This document shows positions 1 through 11,829 of a DNA stretch of 64,000 nt, in pieces. The notes beneath the pieces were generated by a model, which ran no database searches, was not told the DNA's origin, and saw only the letters and a list, made by a program, of their open reading frames with translations. The stretch is from Luidia sarsii (lineage: Eukaryota; Echinodermata; Asteroidea; Paxillosida; Luidiidae). A program made the translations under genes and the position numbers. The stretch lies in the NCBI GenBank assembly GCA_949987565.1, contig OX465120.1, positions 1,126,901-1,190,900 on the forward strand. The letters are read 5' to 3'. Position 1 is the stretch's first letter, and the number at the start of each line of letters is the position of its first letter.

Positions 1-717
1 TCCTTGCTGGGCCGTCGTGGTGAGAAATAAAATACTCTAAGCGCAAAGTTCCCGTCTAAAAATTAATGCTAAGCAATTTATCAATTAATTTTTTCAACGT
101 AGGTTGGACATATTTCGCCGAAAGAGGGCGCAACGATGAGCGATCTCTGCACCCCAAAAATAAGGCCACAAGAGGGCGCTCACAGTACTTTTTCTCGAAA
201 TTCTCGGAAAGGGAATCACGTTGAGTGCAGTATAGTAGAGCACGCTGTGAGTAAGCACCGTGACAAAGACATCGTCGTCCTTACTTCCCAAGACCTGTCA
301 CCCATAATTTCATCCAAAAGGTAGGGAAAAAAGTGATATATCCTTTCAGGCTTACTTGTTTGGGATGCTTCAGTGCTGTTGGTTTTTCTTTTTTTGGAGG
401 GGGGCATCGGAATGGTTTGGGAATTGGACAAAGTCTTTGTTTAGTTGAGAGTGAGAGTCGATGAAAAGTGAATGCTAACTTGGACGACCACCTGTACCAT
501 TGAGTGCTTATACTAGGCGAAGCATGTGTCGTTTCGGGGACGGTTTTTAAGCTTGAAAAATCGAAATATCTTGCACTTGGGAAGATTAAAATTTGGGATT
601 GAAATTGATAGATCTGCCTCTTGGAGTTGTGTATTAATTTCAGTCAGGAAAATGAAATAAGAAATTAAATCAGGGTTTACTTTGCCTCCTTTGAGTTTGA
701 GAAAAGTCCTGAGTGAA

Positions 718-805
718 TTCGAAATGTCAGGCCCTCTAACTTTTGAGATTCATGTATCGCTGGTCATTTTAGTCAGTGAGCAGTTTGCAAAATGTTTTGT
801 TTGAT
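718..805 (+). repeat. GAAACGTC fold-back repeat, partial copy
   Basis: The copy has the family landmarks in order: a variant GAAATGTCAGGCCC box, an AACTTTTGAGATT stretch, then TTTTAGTCAGTGAGCAGTTTG. The 5' hairpin half (AAGGTCCTGCTAGGATC) is damaged. The family is the most abundant dispersed repeat in the window. Confidence 0.7.
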
Positions 806-1094
806 TTTCTTCATGCCACGTACCTTGTTTTCATTCAGATGCAAACAACCAATTGTTGTGTTTTGTAAACCTGGCTACGGCAGCTCAGGGATCACACAAC
901 AAGGATGCAGCTTGTTCAAAGCAAGTGAAGCAAGGAACTTTTTACGTACCAGCGCTCCTACCATCTGAGCTATCCAGCCCTTACATCAATTTCGAGCAGG
1001 GCATGAAATGAAGCCCCGATTTACCGACTCTTCACAAGCCTGCAGTTTCTAAGCAGGCTATCGGGCTGTGTTCATTGAATTACATTCTCATCGT

Positions 1095-1513
1095 AATTTT
1101 AAGAGTGATATACAAAAATTTTGCAAACTGCTTACTGACTAAAATTACCACCCCCACCATCAGACGCCACGACCGCCGACCCACCACAGACGGGGCTGGT
1201 AGTGGACGCCAGAATCGCGCGCCAAACCGCACGATCACCACTACGATGTCCGCAAACCGGTACACAGGAACCGGCGAAGCGGACATAAACAGACGCCGCA
1301 GCGCGCATTCTTCATTTGCCTGATGAAGGTTTGCAGTTAGCAACCGAAACGTCGCCACGAACAACGATACATCGCGTGACTTTGATCACCCTTTCCACTT
1401 ATCTGCACCACCGCGATGAACAGCCCCTTCATTTCTATTAAAATTACCAAAATGCAAATCTCAAAAATTTAGTGGGCCTGACGTTTTGATCCTAGCAGGA
1501 CCTTTCTCAAAGG
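1095..1513 (-). repeat. GAAACGTC fold-back repeat split by an insertion
   Basis: On the minus strand the landmarks are AAAGGTCCTGCTAGGATC, CAGGCCCACTAAA, GCATTTTGGTAATTTTA and GTCAGTAAGCAGTTTGC. The copy is continuous except for 288 bp inserted at the AAAATTACCA position, so the repeat is older than the insertion. Confidence 0.8.
1151..1438 (+). mobile_element. GC-rich 288-bp insertion with an 11-bp target-site duplication
   Basis: The sequence TAAAATTACCA occurs at 1,140-1,150 and again at 1,439-1,449, on either side of a GC-rich block unlike the AT-rich repeat it interrupts. About two thirds of the way in is CTGATGA at 1,320-1,326, a possible GGTT/AACC stem, then GAAAC at 1,346-1,350 and GTC. 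That is the order of a hammerhead ribozyme core. Hammerheads are known in Penelope-like elements and retrozymes, so a non-autonomous relative is my inference. The insert has no useful ORF, no terminal inverted repeat and no poly(A) that I can see. Confidence 0.65.
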
Positions 1514-1623
1514 TAACTTTAGCAGGTGGGAGATAATGCCTTTAAATATTAACTGCCACATACCTTGTTGTTTGTGTTTCGTTGATATCCTCGCATGGTA
1601 CGCTGGTGTTGTTTTATCGCAGC

Positions 1624-4600
1624 ATGGCGGTCGATAACAACGAGACGGAAGTGGCAGCGGCTCCTGAGAAGCACCCCCTAGCCGGCACCGGGGAGGACGT
1701 CACGCCCAACAAAGATGGCGGCATCCTGAAGGCCATCGTCAAGGACGGTGATGCAGCTGAGGAGGATCGTCCCATGAAGGGCGACACCGTCTACGTCCAC
1801 TACGTGGGCACGCTGACCAGCGGAGAGGAGTTTGACTCCAGCAGACGCAGAGACAACCAATTCTCCTTCAAGTTGGGCGAAGGTAAACACTTGAGCCGCG
1901 TTTCCACTGGACTCAAATTTAAACGAGACGATGGTTAAATTTCCCATGGTCAAATTTGACCGTCGTTCCCACTTGGACTTTTGAGTTGGTCGATTGAACC
2001 GAGACGATGGTTAAATTTCCAATGGTCAAAATTGACCGTCGTTCCCACTTGGACTTTTGAGTCGGTCGATTGAACCGAGACGATTGTTAAATTTCCAATG
2101 GTCAAAATTGACCGTCGTTCCCACTTGGACTTTTGACTCGGTCAATGTAACCGAGACGATGGTTAAAGTAACCAAGCTGGCAAAAATTCTTTGTGCACAG
2201 TGCACTACAAAATGCCACAATGTGTCTGCTATGGCATGTTCTAGTTTATCAAGGAAAAAAATACCGGGGGTAGAATAAAAAAAATTAAAAAAAATTAAAA
2301 ATAGAAAAGAATCTGCTATGGCATGTTCTAGTTTATCAAGGAAAAAATTACCGGGGGTACAATAAAAAATAAGAAAAAAAAATAGAAAAGAAAAGAAAAA
2401 AGAAAAAAAATAGAATAATGAAAGCACTATAGAATCTTCATGGTATTACTACTATTACCGTCGTTGATTTCCTTGTTTTTCGTCCATTAGGTCAGGTGAT
2501 CAAGGCTTGGGATATGGGCGTGGCTACGATGCGCAGAGGGGAGGTCGCGGTGCTGACCTGCAGGCCGGAATACGCCTACGGAAAGAACGGTCAGTGAACA
2601 ATTCATCTCAAGTCCCAAAACAGTTCCACAGTTTTGCCCCGTTCAGACTACGAGATGCCGGAAGTTCAACGAGGACTTTGCAAAAAAAAATACTATTAAT
2701 TTCTCAAGGTTTTTTTTTTTAGGCAGGTTATATTCACCCGGCATTAGCATTCTTGCTGCAAATGCTATTCTGCCGGTCCCTTAGTCTGATTGGCCAATTA
2801 CATCATGTTTATGCATATTCATGTATGCTCTATACTCTGATGTTGACCAATCAGAGTAAAGATGTGTTCATGAATATGCATAACATCAGCAGGAACGATC
2901 TCTAGGAATAATGCCGTTGCCGGGTGAATATACACTACCCACCACTTGTTTCTAGCACATGACCTGAATCCTGCACAATCCTACAATCCTTCAGTTAAAA
3001 GCCCCAAACCTGACAGTCCAACAGTGTCTCCCTGGACCATTGGTACCTACTCCTTTTTGTGATAGTGGATATTTTTTACTACCAAGTACCCTCCATCACA
3101 TTGGGCCTTGTAACCTGGATCCTACAGTGACAAAAACTCCACATGCCCTCAATCCTACAGAATCATCCTCCATCACATCAGGCCTTGTAACCTGTATCCT
3201 TCATTTTCCTACAGTGACAAAAACTCCACATGCCCTCAATCCTACAGAATCATCCTCCATCACATCAGGCCTTGTAACCTGGATCCTACATTTTCCTACA
3301 GTGACAAAAACTCCACATGCCCTCAATCCTACAGAATCATCCTCTATCACATTGGGCCTTGTAACCTGTATCCTTCATTTTCCTCAAGTGACAAAAAACT
3401 CCACATGCCCTCAATCCTGCACATTCCTACACTAGGACAATAGGATTCTGTAGGATTTGGGAAAGTTAGGGATTAATTAAGAGGTCTGTCGTCGGGAATG
3501 ACTTTGCAGGTCAGGGCAAGATTCCGCCCGACGCCACCCTCATCTTCGAGGTGGAGCTTTTCCACTGGACGGGCGAGGACCTGACTGAGGCCAAAGACGG
3601 AGGCATCGTCCGTCGGGTCATCAAGGAGGGGAAAGGAATGGACAAGCCCGCTGAGGAAACCACCCTGCAAGGTGAGACGCTCTTGTCTTGTCGCTGATCG
3701 ACAGCCAGAGTACACACTACCCGAAACATTGAATTACCGGCTCTTTTCAGCGCCACACTTCTTGAAAGAGAAGATATGCATGGTGTCACTGCAAACCTTC
3801 CACTAAGTTTTTTCCACCATGCAAACCTTCAAGTCCTATTGAATTCATCCATCACAAAAACCAGCATCCCATCGGAGGGTTGAATTCACAGATCTATAGG
3901 AGGGTTTGCGGTGACACCATGTATAAGGTCTCTTTTGGAAAAGGTATGGCTCTGAAAAGAACCTGAGTGAGTGAATTAAAAGATAACAAGCTGCACTTTT
4001 CTGCTGTAAGATTTGAATTTTGTTTTTTTCTTGTTCTCTTAGTTCGGCTTGTTGGAAAGCACGGAAGTACGGTGTTCGACGAACGGGAGGTGACAGTTAT
4101 CATTGGAGAAGGTATGGGGGAATGTGTTACCATGGAAACTGTTTGGGACGCTGCTCTGTATTTGATCAATTTGACGATGATTGTTTGTCTGTCTCATCCC
4201 CTTCCTTATTGTCGTCAGACTCAGCCTCATTCTCATTTTCATGCTCAATGATTATCCACCTGTTTTCATCTGCAGTATCATCGTCCATTTCCACTTACTC
4301 CTCCACCACCACCCTCTCAACTCACTGCTTCTCCGGATCCTTCTCTCCTCTTTCTCCTTACCTTTCCTCTCTTCTTCATCTTCCTTCCCCTCTCTCTCTC
4401 TCTTTGCCTCCCTCTCCTCTCTCTCCTTCCTTTCCCCCCACTTTGGCATTTCTTCCTGGAGCCACTTCCCTCTCTTCCCTCTACTTCGCCTCCTTCCCCT
4501 TCTCTTCCTCCATCTCCTCCCTCTCCCCGTCCACCCCATCTCTCTCCTCAGCCCTCCTCCTCTTCCTCACCACCAGCTTGGCCCCTGTCCAGTCAGAACC

Positions 4601-7600
4601 AGGTCAAAGGCCTCCTTAGCTCACTCTATATTTCATTCTACGTCCACGTTTGTCGGCAGTGAGTGACAGCACCCTACCGGAAGCTCTCCAACGAGGCTTG
4701 AAGGAGATGGTGGAGGGTGAGACCTCCCAGATCATCCTTCAGCCCAAGTATGGCTTTGGCAGACAGGGCTGTCCCGAACTCAACGTTCCTGCTGATGCAA
4801 CCCTCAAGTATGAGGTCACAGTCCTAAGCTTGGAGAAGGTAAGGGCCTCACGGAGAACGAGGGACAGAGAGAAACACAGGAATAGAAAGACAAATAGAGA
4901 CAGAGAGATAGATAGTTGACTATCTGGGAAGGCCGTCGCCTAAGGGCTGGATAGCTCAGAGGAAGGGAGAGACAAAGAGAGAGAGAGATAGACAAACAGA
5001 CAGACAGGAGACAGTTGACTATTTAGGAAGGCCGTCACCTAAGGGCTGGATAGCTCAGGCGGTAGGGCAGAGGCTTGGGTTCAAGTTTTGGTCCAGTCAC
5101 ACTTCACAGGTCTTTACTCGACGTCCCTGCAACGTGTTGATGATTTTTATTTTCCTTCTTTTCAGGCCAAGGAATCTTGGGAGATGGATCCCGAGGAGAA
5201 GTTGACGGCCGCTGAGACAGCCAAGTCCAAGGGAACGGAATGTTTCAAGGTAAGCCAAAAAAAGATTCTCAATCCAAATCTTCTCGCCTCAAAACTGCAA
5301 ACTAGTTCTTTCATCGGATGAAGATGATCCTAGTCAGTTGACTGACACCAGTTAGAAAAAATGGATTCCTACAATCATTACAGTGGAACGTCGCTATATC
5401 AAACGTCCCGGGATCCATGAAAATTGTTCGGTATAGCGGTCGTTCGTTATAGCAGTTGCGGCCTCATATTTTGTACACAAAAATCGGGAGCCAAAGGGCA
5501 TGTTCGTTATAGCCGAATGATTGGTTTATCGGCTTTGGTAAGAGCAACATACCACTGTCTTGCTTTAGAGGAATCTTGGGGAAAGAAAACAATATATTTC
5601 CATTCAGAGAAAGAAGAAAGCTTTGAATTTTAGAACCTTGCCAAGATCTTTGTGCCGACTGTTCATTTATTTTTAAACGTCAGAAGGAAATGGGTTTTTT
5701 TTGGCAACATTTTGACATTTTACTCTAGGAAATGTCTGTATTTAGTTCGAGCATTCGTCCAGCTACCTATTAAGTCTGATGACAATAGTTTTTGTGGGAT
5801 TTTCAATTGTTTTGAGGGGATTTTTACCAATGATTCTGTAGCTTGATTTCATCTCCGTGTCGTTGCATCTTTTCTTTTCTTTTTCAGGCTGGGAACTTTA
5901 AAGGCGCCATCAAGCAGTATAAGAAGATTATGGATTTTTTAGACTCCACTTCGGATTTCTCCGAGGAGCAGAATGTGACGTGTAGATCCATCCTTCTGCC
6001 CGGTCACCTGAATCTTGCCATGGCCTACATCAAAAACCAAGAGCATCTGCTTGCCATAGAGTCCTGCGACAAGGTAGGAGGGAACGACTCCTGAAGGCCA
6101 TAAGCCTCTATCCCTATTGGTGATAGACTGCCAGCCAAGGCTGACAAATAGAACTGGGAGGGGATGACTAGTCTGAAGCAAGGCATGAGCCTCCATCCCT
6201 ATTGGTGGTAGACTGCCAGCAAAGGCTGGCAAATAGAACTGGGAGGGGTGACTAGTCTGAAGCAAGGCATGAGCCTCCATCCCTATTGGTATTAGACTGC
6301 CAGCCAAGGCTGACAAATAGAACTGGGAGGGGTGACTAGTCTGAAGCAAGGCATGAGCCTCCATCTCCTAAAAAAATACTCTGCAGAATGAAAGTATTTG
6401 ATAACCAAGTCCATTAGGCGTTAGACGTTGTATGCCGCCGAAAGAAACTCTAGACAGATATCAACTGTTCGCACAGCATTTCCAATGACCCTTGTGGATA
6501 TTCTCGTACCTCCCTCCACACTCCAGGCCTTGGAGATGGACGCAGACAACATCAAGGGTCTGTTCAGACGGGGTCAAGCCAACCTGGCCTTGGCGGAGTT
6601 CGTTCCGGCCAAGGCCGACTTCCGTCGTGCGGCAGAGCTGGACCCCGGCAACAAGGCCGCCCAGAACCAGGTGGCCGTCTGCGCCCACAAGATCAAACAA
6701 GCCAGCCTGAAGGAGAAGAGACTCTACGGCAACATGTTTCAGAAGTTCGCAGAGCAGGACAGAAAGGTAAGCGGAGCTTACACCGGCCCCCAAAAAAGAA
6801 GAAGCTCAACATTTAGTGGGCCTGACGTTTCGATCCTAGCAGGACCTTTCTCAAAAGGTCTCTCTGCCTTTGAGCACAGTCCTGCTAGGTTCGAAATGTC
6901 AGGCCCTCTGAATTTTGAGATTTGCATTTTGGTAAATAATTTAGTCAGTAAGCAGTTGGCAACATTTGTGTATATCACAAAAAGAAAATGACGTTGACAG
7001 ACTGCGATGGGTGACACTGTGTATGTCACCTTTTTCGGAAAGTAGAATGAGTTTGAGAAGAGTGTGGGCCTTGGAGATGCTCTGAGAAGCTCTAAGAGTG
7101 AGTATGACTCTGAGAATCTTTGAGATGCTCTAAGAGTGAGTATGACTCTGAGAAGCTTTGAGATGCTCTAAGAGTGAGTATGACTCTGAGAAGCTTTGAG
7201 ATGCTCTAAGAGTGAGTATGACTCTGAGAATCTTTGAGATGCTCTGAGATTGAGTATGACTCTGAGAAGCTTTGAGATGCTCTGAGATTGAGTATGACTC
7301 TAACCAATGGTCCCTGCAATGGCTGTCAGTCACTATAGTATAGTACAAATATAGACAGTGACATCACCCTTTGTGAGATTTGGACAGAAAGAAAAGGGCA
7401 AAGACTACCGGTAGTTGACTATTTGGGAAGGCCGCCATCTGAGGACTAGTTTACCTCAGATGGTAAGAGTGCTGATACACAAAACCAGAGGTCTCGGGTT
7501 CAAGTCCCGGTCCAGTCAAAGTTTCCTTTGCCATTTTTTATAAAAGAAAAATAAATTGTTTCTGTTCCTCGATCTTCAGGCGGAAGAAAGCAAGAGGGTC

Positions 7601-7768
7601 ATCTCAACGCCGCCCGAAGATTTCGGCGCCGTCTTCAACAAGGAAGACATCCAGGGAAGTAACGGCGACCAGGCCGAGATCCCAGGACCCGAGGGACAGA
7701 CAGAGTCATCGAGCGCAGGCGACCAGGAGAAGGCTCCGGGCGAGAACGCCGAACCCATGGAGGTTTAG
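1624..7768 (+). CDS. FKBP4: FKBP52/FKBP51-type peptidyl-prolyl isomerase, Hsp90 co-chaperone
   Basis: Nine coding exons: 1624-1882, 2491-2589, 3510-3671, 4043-4111, 4660-4838, 5166-5249, 5888-6073, 6527-6766, 7580-7768. All have GT-AG borders and together give 488 residues (human FKBP4 has 459). FK1 (about residues 45-139) keeps the usual ligand pocket: Y60, F70-D71, QVIKAW at 88-93, Y116 and F132, so isomerase activity is expected. FK2 (about 150-255) is divergent, as in the family. The TPR domain (about 257-425) keeps residues typical of an Hsp90 carboxylate clamp: KSKGT at 276-280, N326, K356 and R360. It is followed by [15 protein letters not shown], matching the C-terminal TPR helix of FKBP52. 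The last exon is acidic and low in complexity. The start was chosen because ATGG follows an acceptor-like CAG and fits the family; an in-frame ATG at 1,582 is the alternative. FKBP4 and FKBP5 cannot be told apart here; a single pre-duplication orthologue is likely. Cytosolic or nuclear chaperone role inferred. Confidence 0.93.
2729..2932. mobile_element. MITE with TATATTCACCCGG ends
   Basis: A 204-bp element in FKBP intron 2. It starts TATATTCACCCGGCA and ends TGCCGGGTGAATATA as an inverted repeat, with inner inverted matches such as CTCTGATGTTGACCAATCAGAG. Related copies lie at 38,692-39,117, 55,630-55,911, 61,850-61,930 and 62,070-62,130. Confidence 0.75.
3080..3425. repeat. Minisatellite, about 86-bp unit, 3-4 copies
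   Basis: Units contain CTCCATCACATCAGGCC and CTCCACATGCCCTCAATCC, repeated about every 86 bp within FKBP intron 2. Copies differ by few substitutions, so the expansion is recent. Confidence 0.85.
4126..4139. promoter_or_regulatory. RFX X-box-like palindrome in FKBP intron 4
   Basis: GTTACCATGGAAAC closely matches the RFX X-box (two inverted half-sites around AT), 15 bases after the exon 4 donor. There is no other promoter evidence here, and a chance match is quite possible. Confidence 0.25.
4260..4620. repeat. Polypyrimidine (CT-rich) tract in FKBP intron 4
   Basis: About 350 bp of almost pure C/T on the plus strand, built from TCTCC, CCTCTTC and similar words, ending about 40 bp before the exon 5 acceptor at 4,660. 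It is purine/pyrimidine segregated and imperfect, and open in several frames without encoding anything recognisable. Confidence 0.8.
4916..5100 (+). mobile_element. tRNA-derived SINE, tandem partial copies
   Basis: Two copies of GGAAGGCCGTC..CCTAAGGGCTGGATAGCTCAG; the second continues GGCGGTAGGGCAGAGGCTTGGGTTCAAG. The A-box-like TAGCTCAGGCGG and B-box-like GGTTCAAGT are spaced as in tRNA. It lies in FKBP intron 5 and ends close to the exon 6 acceptor. Confidence 0.7.
5382..5525 (+). mobile_element. MITE with CAGTGGAACGTC end, partial
   Basis: It starts CAGTGGAACGTCGCTATA and carries CGTTCGTTATAGC and AAAATCGGGAGCC. The same modules occur at 41,920-42,110 and 50,061-50,250, where the far end is also present. 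The TIR style resembles pogo/Tigger-like elements of invertebrates (inference). Confidence 0.6.
6095..6362. repeat. Minisatellite, about 84-bp unit, 3 copies
   Basis: GCATGAGCCTCCATCCC and ACTGCCAGC(C/A)AAGGCTG recur at a constant spacing of about 84 bp in FKBP intron 7. Confidence 0.85.
6815..6985. repeat. GAAACGTC fold-back repeat, inverted pair
   Basis: An inverted half (GGGCCTGACGTTTCGATCC, then AGCAGGACCTTTCTCAAA) is followed about 20 bp later by a direct half (CCTGCTAGGTTCGAAATG, then GTCAGTAAGCAGTTGG). This is a complete fold-back in FKBP intron 8. Confidence 0.8.
7057..7302. repeat. Minisatellite, 38-bp unit, about 6 copies
   Basis: GAGTATGACTCTGAGAAGC and TTTGAGATGCTCTAAGA alternate with a 38-bp period in FKBP intron 8. 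Some units read GAATC for GAAGC. Confidence 0.85.
7412..7540 (+). mobile_element. tRNA-derived SINE with intact A and B boxes
   Basis: GTTGACTATTTGGGAAGGCC, then an A-box region ACCTCAGATGGTAAGAG and a B box GGTTCAAGTCCCGGTCCAG, then AAAGTTTCCTTTGCC. This is the best single copy for the SINE head. It lies in FKBP intron 8 and ends about 40 bp before the last exon. Confidence 0.8.
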
Positions 7769-8609
7769 AAAGCCCTCCACTCCCCTGCAACTGTTTCATG
7801 TCTTGTCATGACAACCGTGAGAAAAACTCCCCCCCCCCGCTGGGAGAGCGAAATGGACGACGCAAAAATGTGAAACAGCTTTCCGAAGTCCGGAAAAAGC
7901 CACCCTGGCAAAACGGTCTTTTATCCATTGACTATCCAAGCATATGCATGCAGAAACAAAACACAAAATAGTTGTATAATCGAGATTCGCAAGCATCAGT
8001 GCTGGGTCCAAACACAAAAACTCAACTACTGTTTCATGAATCATGTTTCATGTGTATTTCATTTACCACTTAACAGTGACTGTCTGATCATGGAATGGTG
8101 TACAGAAACGAAACATGAAACGGTGTATAATTCAGATATCCAGAATCATAGGATTGTGTAGGTCCAAGCTAAATCCACGACTGTTTCATGTGTACAACAT
8201 TCACCACTTACCAAGCTTTTTATGCAATGTTTAAAAGAAGGTTGTTTACCATAGATGTTTTCACTTTTGCCTGTACAAATTTCAACCAATCAGAGTATGC
8301 TAGTGTAATATCAGCCTAGCCAAAGCAACTTGTGTGTGTTAGCGAGGTTTTTTTTTTTTGTAATTGTTTTGAAAATAGTTTGTCATGTTGTTCTTCACAA
8401 AGTGACGGAATGCTTAAAAGGGAGTTCTGTATTATTGTGTCTGTTTGCATAGGGGTTGTTGTACTCCTGGAATGAAATCTTGGGAAGATTGGGGTACAAG
8501 TCGCTAAGTAATTTCCAAGATCGTGTCCTTGTGATTACAGGTTAGAGAGAGGGGAAAGATGTGAGGGTTCGTTGTCCCAAATGCAGGCGATGTAGATCAT
8601 TGCCCTTAA

Positions 8610-8965
8610 AGGCCCAATACAACATTGGGAAGATCAGAAAACATCGATGTCCACAGATTTCCTTCTAATTTACACAGATTGTAGATGGTCATGATATAAT
8701 CCTCAAGTTGAAATCTTATGGTCTGGAATGCTGTACTTCCCTAGAAATCTTCACTCAAACATCGACAATTACCGGTAATTTATTACTCGCAAGTAATAAA
8801 CTATTCCTTTCACTACAGAATGGTACAAAAACTGTGACGGTTTTCTACTCTCTCAGATCACCATTTCAGCTAAACCCTTCGCAGGATTGCTTTTTTGGAA
8901 TGTTTAATGGTTTAACACACAATCTGTGGCAATCTTTTGACCTTTACCAATGTTGTATAGGGCCT
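8610..8965. mobile_element. TTAA-flanked MITE
   Basis: The element starts AGGCCCAATACAACATTGG and ends as the inverse of AGGCCCTATACAACATTGG, flanked by TTAA at 8,606-8,609 and 8,966-8,969. It is 356 bp with no ORF of note. The TTAA target suggests mobilisation by a piggyBac-type transposase (inference). Relatives lie at 31,296-31,664, 33,213-33,536, 44,098-44,165 and 62,130-62,320. Confidence 0.75.
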
Positions 8966-9407
8966 TTAAACATTTCCCAGACTGTTGAAATGCTTCAAGC
9001 TTTTTGATCTGAAATGTGTCTAGATATATGGCCCTGCTCTGCTTTATAATAACCTACATTCCGAAAACTTAGATTCGTGTCTACTGTACGGGCCGGAGTT
9101 AACTTGCAAGAAGTGATTACTTAAGTTCCTAAGAGTGTGTCCTTGTCTCATCCGGATAAGTTTGTATTCATAAAGGTTGACTTGACTCTGAAGAAGGAAA
9201 TATTGAATAAACAGAAGCACGACAAACGGGAACAAAAATTTAAAAAAAAATAAGTGTTGGCATGGAAACCTGTCAGTAATGTTTGCAAGCCATTAAAGCA
9301 ATGCTGTATGAGATTGGTTGTGTTCTGTGTGTTTTTTATGATTTTTGTCCCAAAGTGGTGATTAAAACGAACAAGCCATGAAGTTAAGATCTGAAATGCA
9401 CAAATCA

Positions 9408-9535
9408 AATAGTGCCTCTGAGAAAGTTCCTGCTAGGATCGAAACGTCAGGCCCTGTGACTATTGAGATTTTATGTATTGCAGGTCATTACCCGGTATTT
9501 TTAGTCAGCAGTTTGGAACAGGTTTTTTTTTATTT
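9408..9535 (+). repeat. GAAACGTC fold-back repeat, single arm
   Basis: GTTCCTGCTAGGATCGAAAC is followed by GTCAGGCCCTGTGACTATTG and TTTTTAGTCAGCAGTTTG. Confidence 0.7.
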
Positions 9536-11829
9536 ACTTCAAAGCAAAATCGTACTTTTTTGAAGATCGGCGATCTTTACCAGAGGTATGCCACTCAGGA
9601 TGCAGATGAACAGATACAAGGAGTGGAGAAGAAATAGTCAACCAGTCTTTGTCGGGGTGGCGATTCCAGTCAAAATATTTTAACCATTAACTGCCGTATA
9701 TATCTCCAGAGATCACGCCCCCGTTTTCAATAAAACGCAAACATCTTTAAAAGAATACACGTATTTTCAAAATGCAAGAATAAAATATGCCAATTTTGCT
9801 ATGATTTTTTTCCTCTGTAAACTGGCTTCATAATATGTCTCTACAAACTGAAAAGGCAGTTTTAAGTAGCGCAGTGTCACTGGAAAGGTAAAGAAAGCAT
9901 TTTTTTTTAATCTAACAGACTAGCCGTGACAAAATAACACTTTTGAAGAACCAAGTTAACTTCTTGGATGTACTTTGAACCCACTTGGGAAATACCTTTC
10001 TTTATGTCATGGATTATTCCTCTATGCTTTAATTGACATCATGCTGTACAAGAACCCTCCATACATAGCAACGATAATAAAAGCCGTGTGAAGTGTTTCG
10101 GCTAAGGCTTTAGATTACACACAACTCTATGGGAACTGACTGAAAGCCACAGGCTACCACTTTCCATAGACTCGTGTACAAACTAAAGCCGTAGCCAATG
10201 AATTCAATCACGGCCTGGTAAAATAGAAGCTATGGACCTCACCTACCAAATGCCTTCCGGAAAGCTCTTGTTGGGATCGACTGTCATGCCCTCACTGAAT
10301 TCTCCGAATTGTCGGTTGACAAAGACAAAACTTGAGCCCGAACCTTCTGATGATTATCTCAATGTCGTCCCGTAATGTCAAACCCGTGTTCAAGGACGAT
10401 TTACAACCAAGTGGTACGTCACGCTGCCAAACGTTTCTTTACGCATGCGCACTAACCGTGCGCGCGCAACGAAACCGAACACGTGGCTTTGAACCAACTA
10501 CTACGGTGGTCTAGAAAAGCCACACTATTTCTAAACTCACCAATAAATTAGTACGGTGGCCGCACAACTTCCCCCAAATACTCATTTTACATATCCAGAC
10601 ATTGGACCACCATTATTAGTCACCTTATGCATTTACTGTACTCCACTGCCACATACAAATGGTCGGAGTCCAAACTCTCCTGATTATCTCTACGGGAATA
10701 TTAAATTATTCTTCTTTACATGAGGTAAAAAATTACAGATATCGAAACATGAATGTTGACATTAAAAACTAGTTAACAGTAAACTTCCCCAGCCGAGATG
10801 TTATAAGCTGTCGAAAACACCTTAGTTGTATATTTTTGTTTAAATAAAAGCAATTTATTCTACCCTAAGTTATATGAAGAGTGCTGCACCATTCTGAAAT
10901 TTGAACAATTTATGGGACAAGAATATCATACCAATTTTCTATCAAGTGAAGACAAACATCTAAATGCTAAAATTATGAGGTTGTTTATAATTTTTTTAGT
11001 GCAACTCACTTCCCATTAAATAATGATTATCTATAGAATCAAATGTAAAAATTGTTCTGAAAAATAAGGCAGCAAGTAATGATTCTAACATCTGATCAAA
11101 AATGACACGAGTTCAAAATAATATATAAATACGCAAGTTAGTAATTTTACAATTAATAAAAGCTGATAATGTTGAGATTACAAAATGTGCCTAAACCAAC
11201 CAACAAATATCACCATTACCAACTAAAAACCAACAGATACCGGTATAATTATTGCTCAATATACAGACACATTGTTTGCACATAATTTCTCATAAGACCT
11301 GGGATGATTCAACAGTCTTAACCCTAACGCTTTGCACCTCCCGCACAGGACGCACACTGCATACCGCAATTTACCACAGTGCCCACAGGGGTGTAGGCTC
11401 ACATACCACTGGATACCACAAAAACCACGCTGTGGAATGTCGTGGTGCATGGCCCTTATCCTCCCACAGGAAAAGCCATGTGTGGTTAATTGTGGTTTCA
11501 ATGCCCATTACCTCAACTTACGATGGATAACCCATGGTAAGTTTCGATAGGCCGAATGGTTTCTGTGCATCGCTCATTGTCTTGTGATTGGGCTGGGCTG
11601 GGCTGTCCGCACTGGACTTAAAATGGTCACGTTACCCATTTTGCTCAATTAGTTTTCCCCCAATAAGTCCAGTGTGGACAGGGCTTCAGCTCTTGTTTCA
11701 GAAAGGGCTACAGAAGGGCTACAAACTCTCAAACGTTGGTGGCAAAATATGACCAGAGACTAAACAAGAGGAATCCAAAGTGCTGATGGCATTTTTTTAA
11801 GTTGTGAGAGTGCTCAGAATGAACGAAGA

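Larger units (their letters stand above)
1..1623. other. Upstream flank of the FKBP gene, repeat remnants only
   Basis: No exon could be supported here. The stretch holds a degenerate SINE remnant (about 930-1,000, reading on the minus strand as a tRNA-like A box), copies of the GAAACGTC fold-back repeat (about 718-805 and 1,095-1,513) and a GC-rich insertion inside the second copy. An untranslated first exon of the FKBP gene may lie here, because an acceptor-like tract ending in CAG sits directly before the start codon at 1,624, but I could not place it. Confidence 0.5.

Noticed and set aside
136..431. Small ORFs at the left edge
   Set aside because: Short, overlapping on both strands, with no family resemblance or start context.
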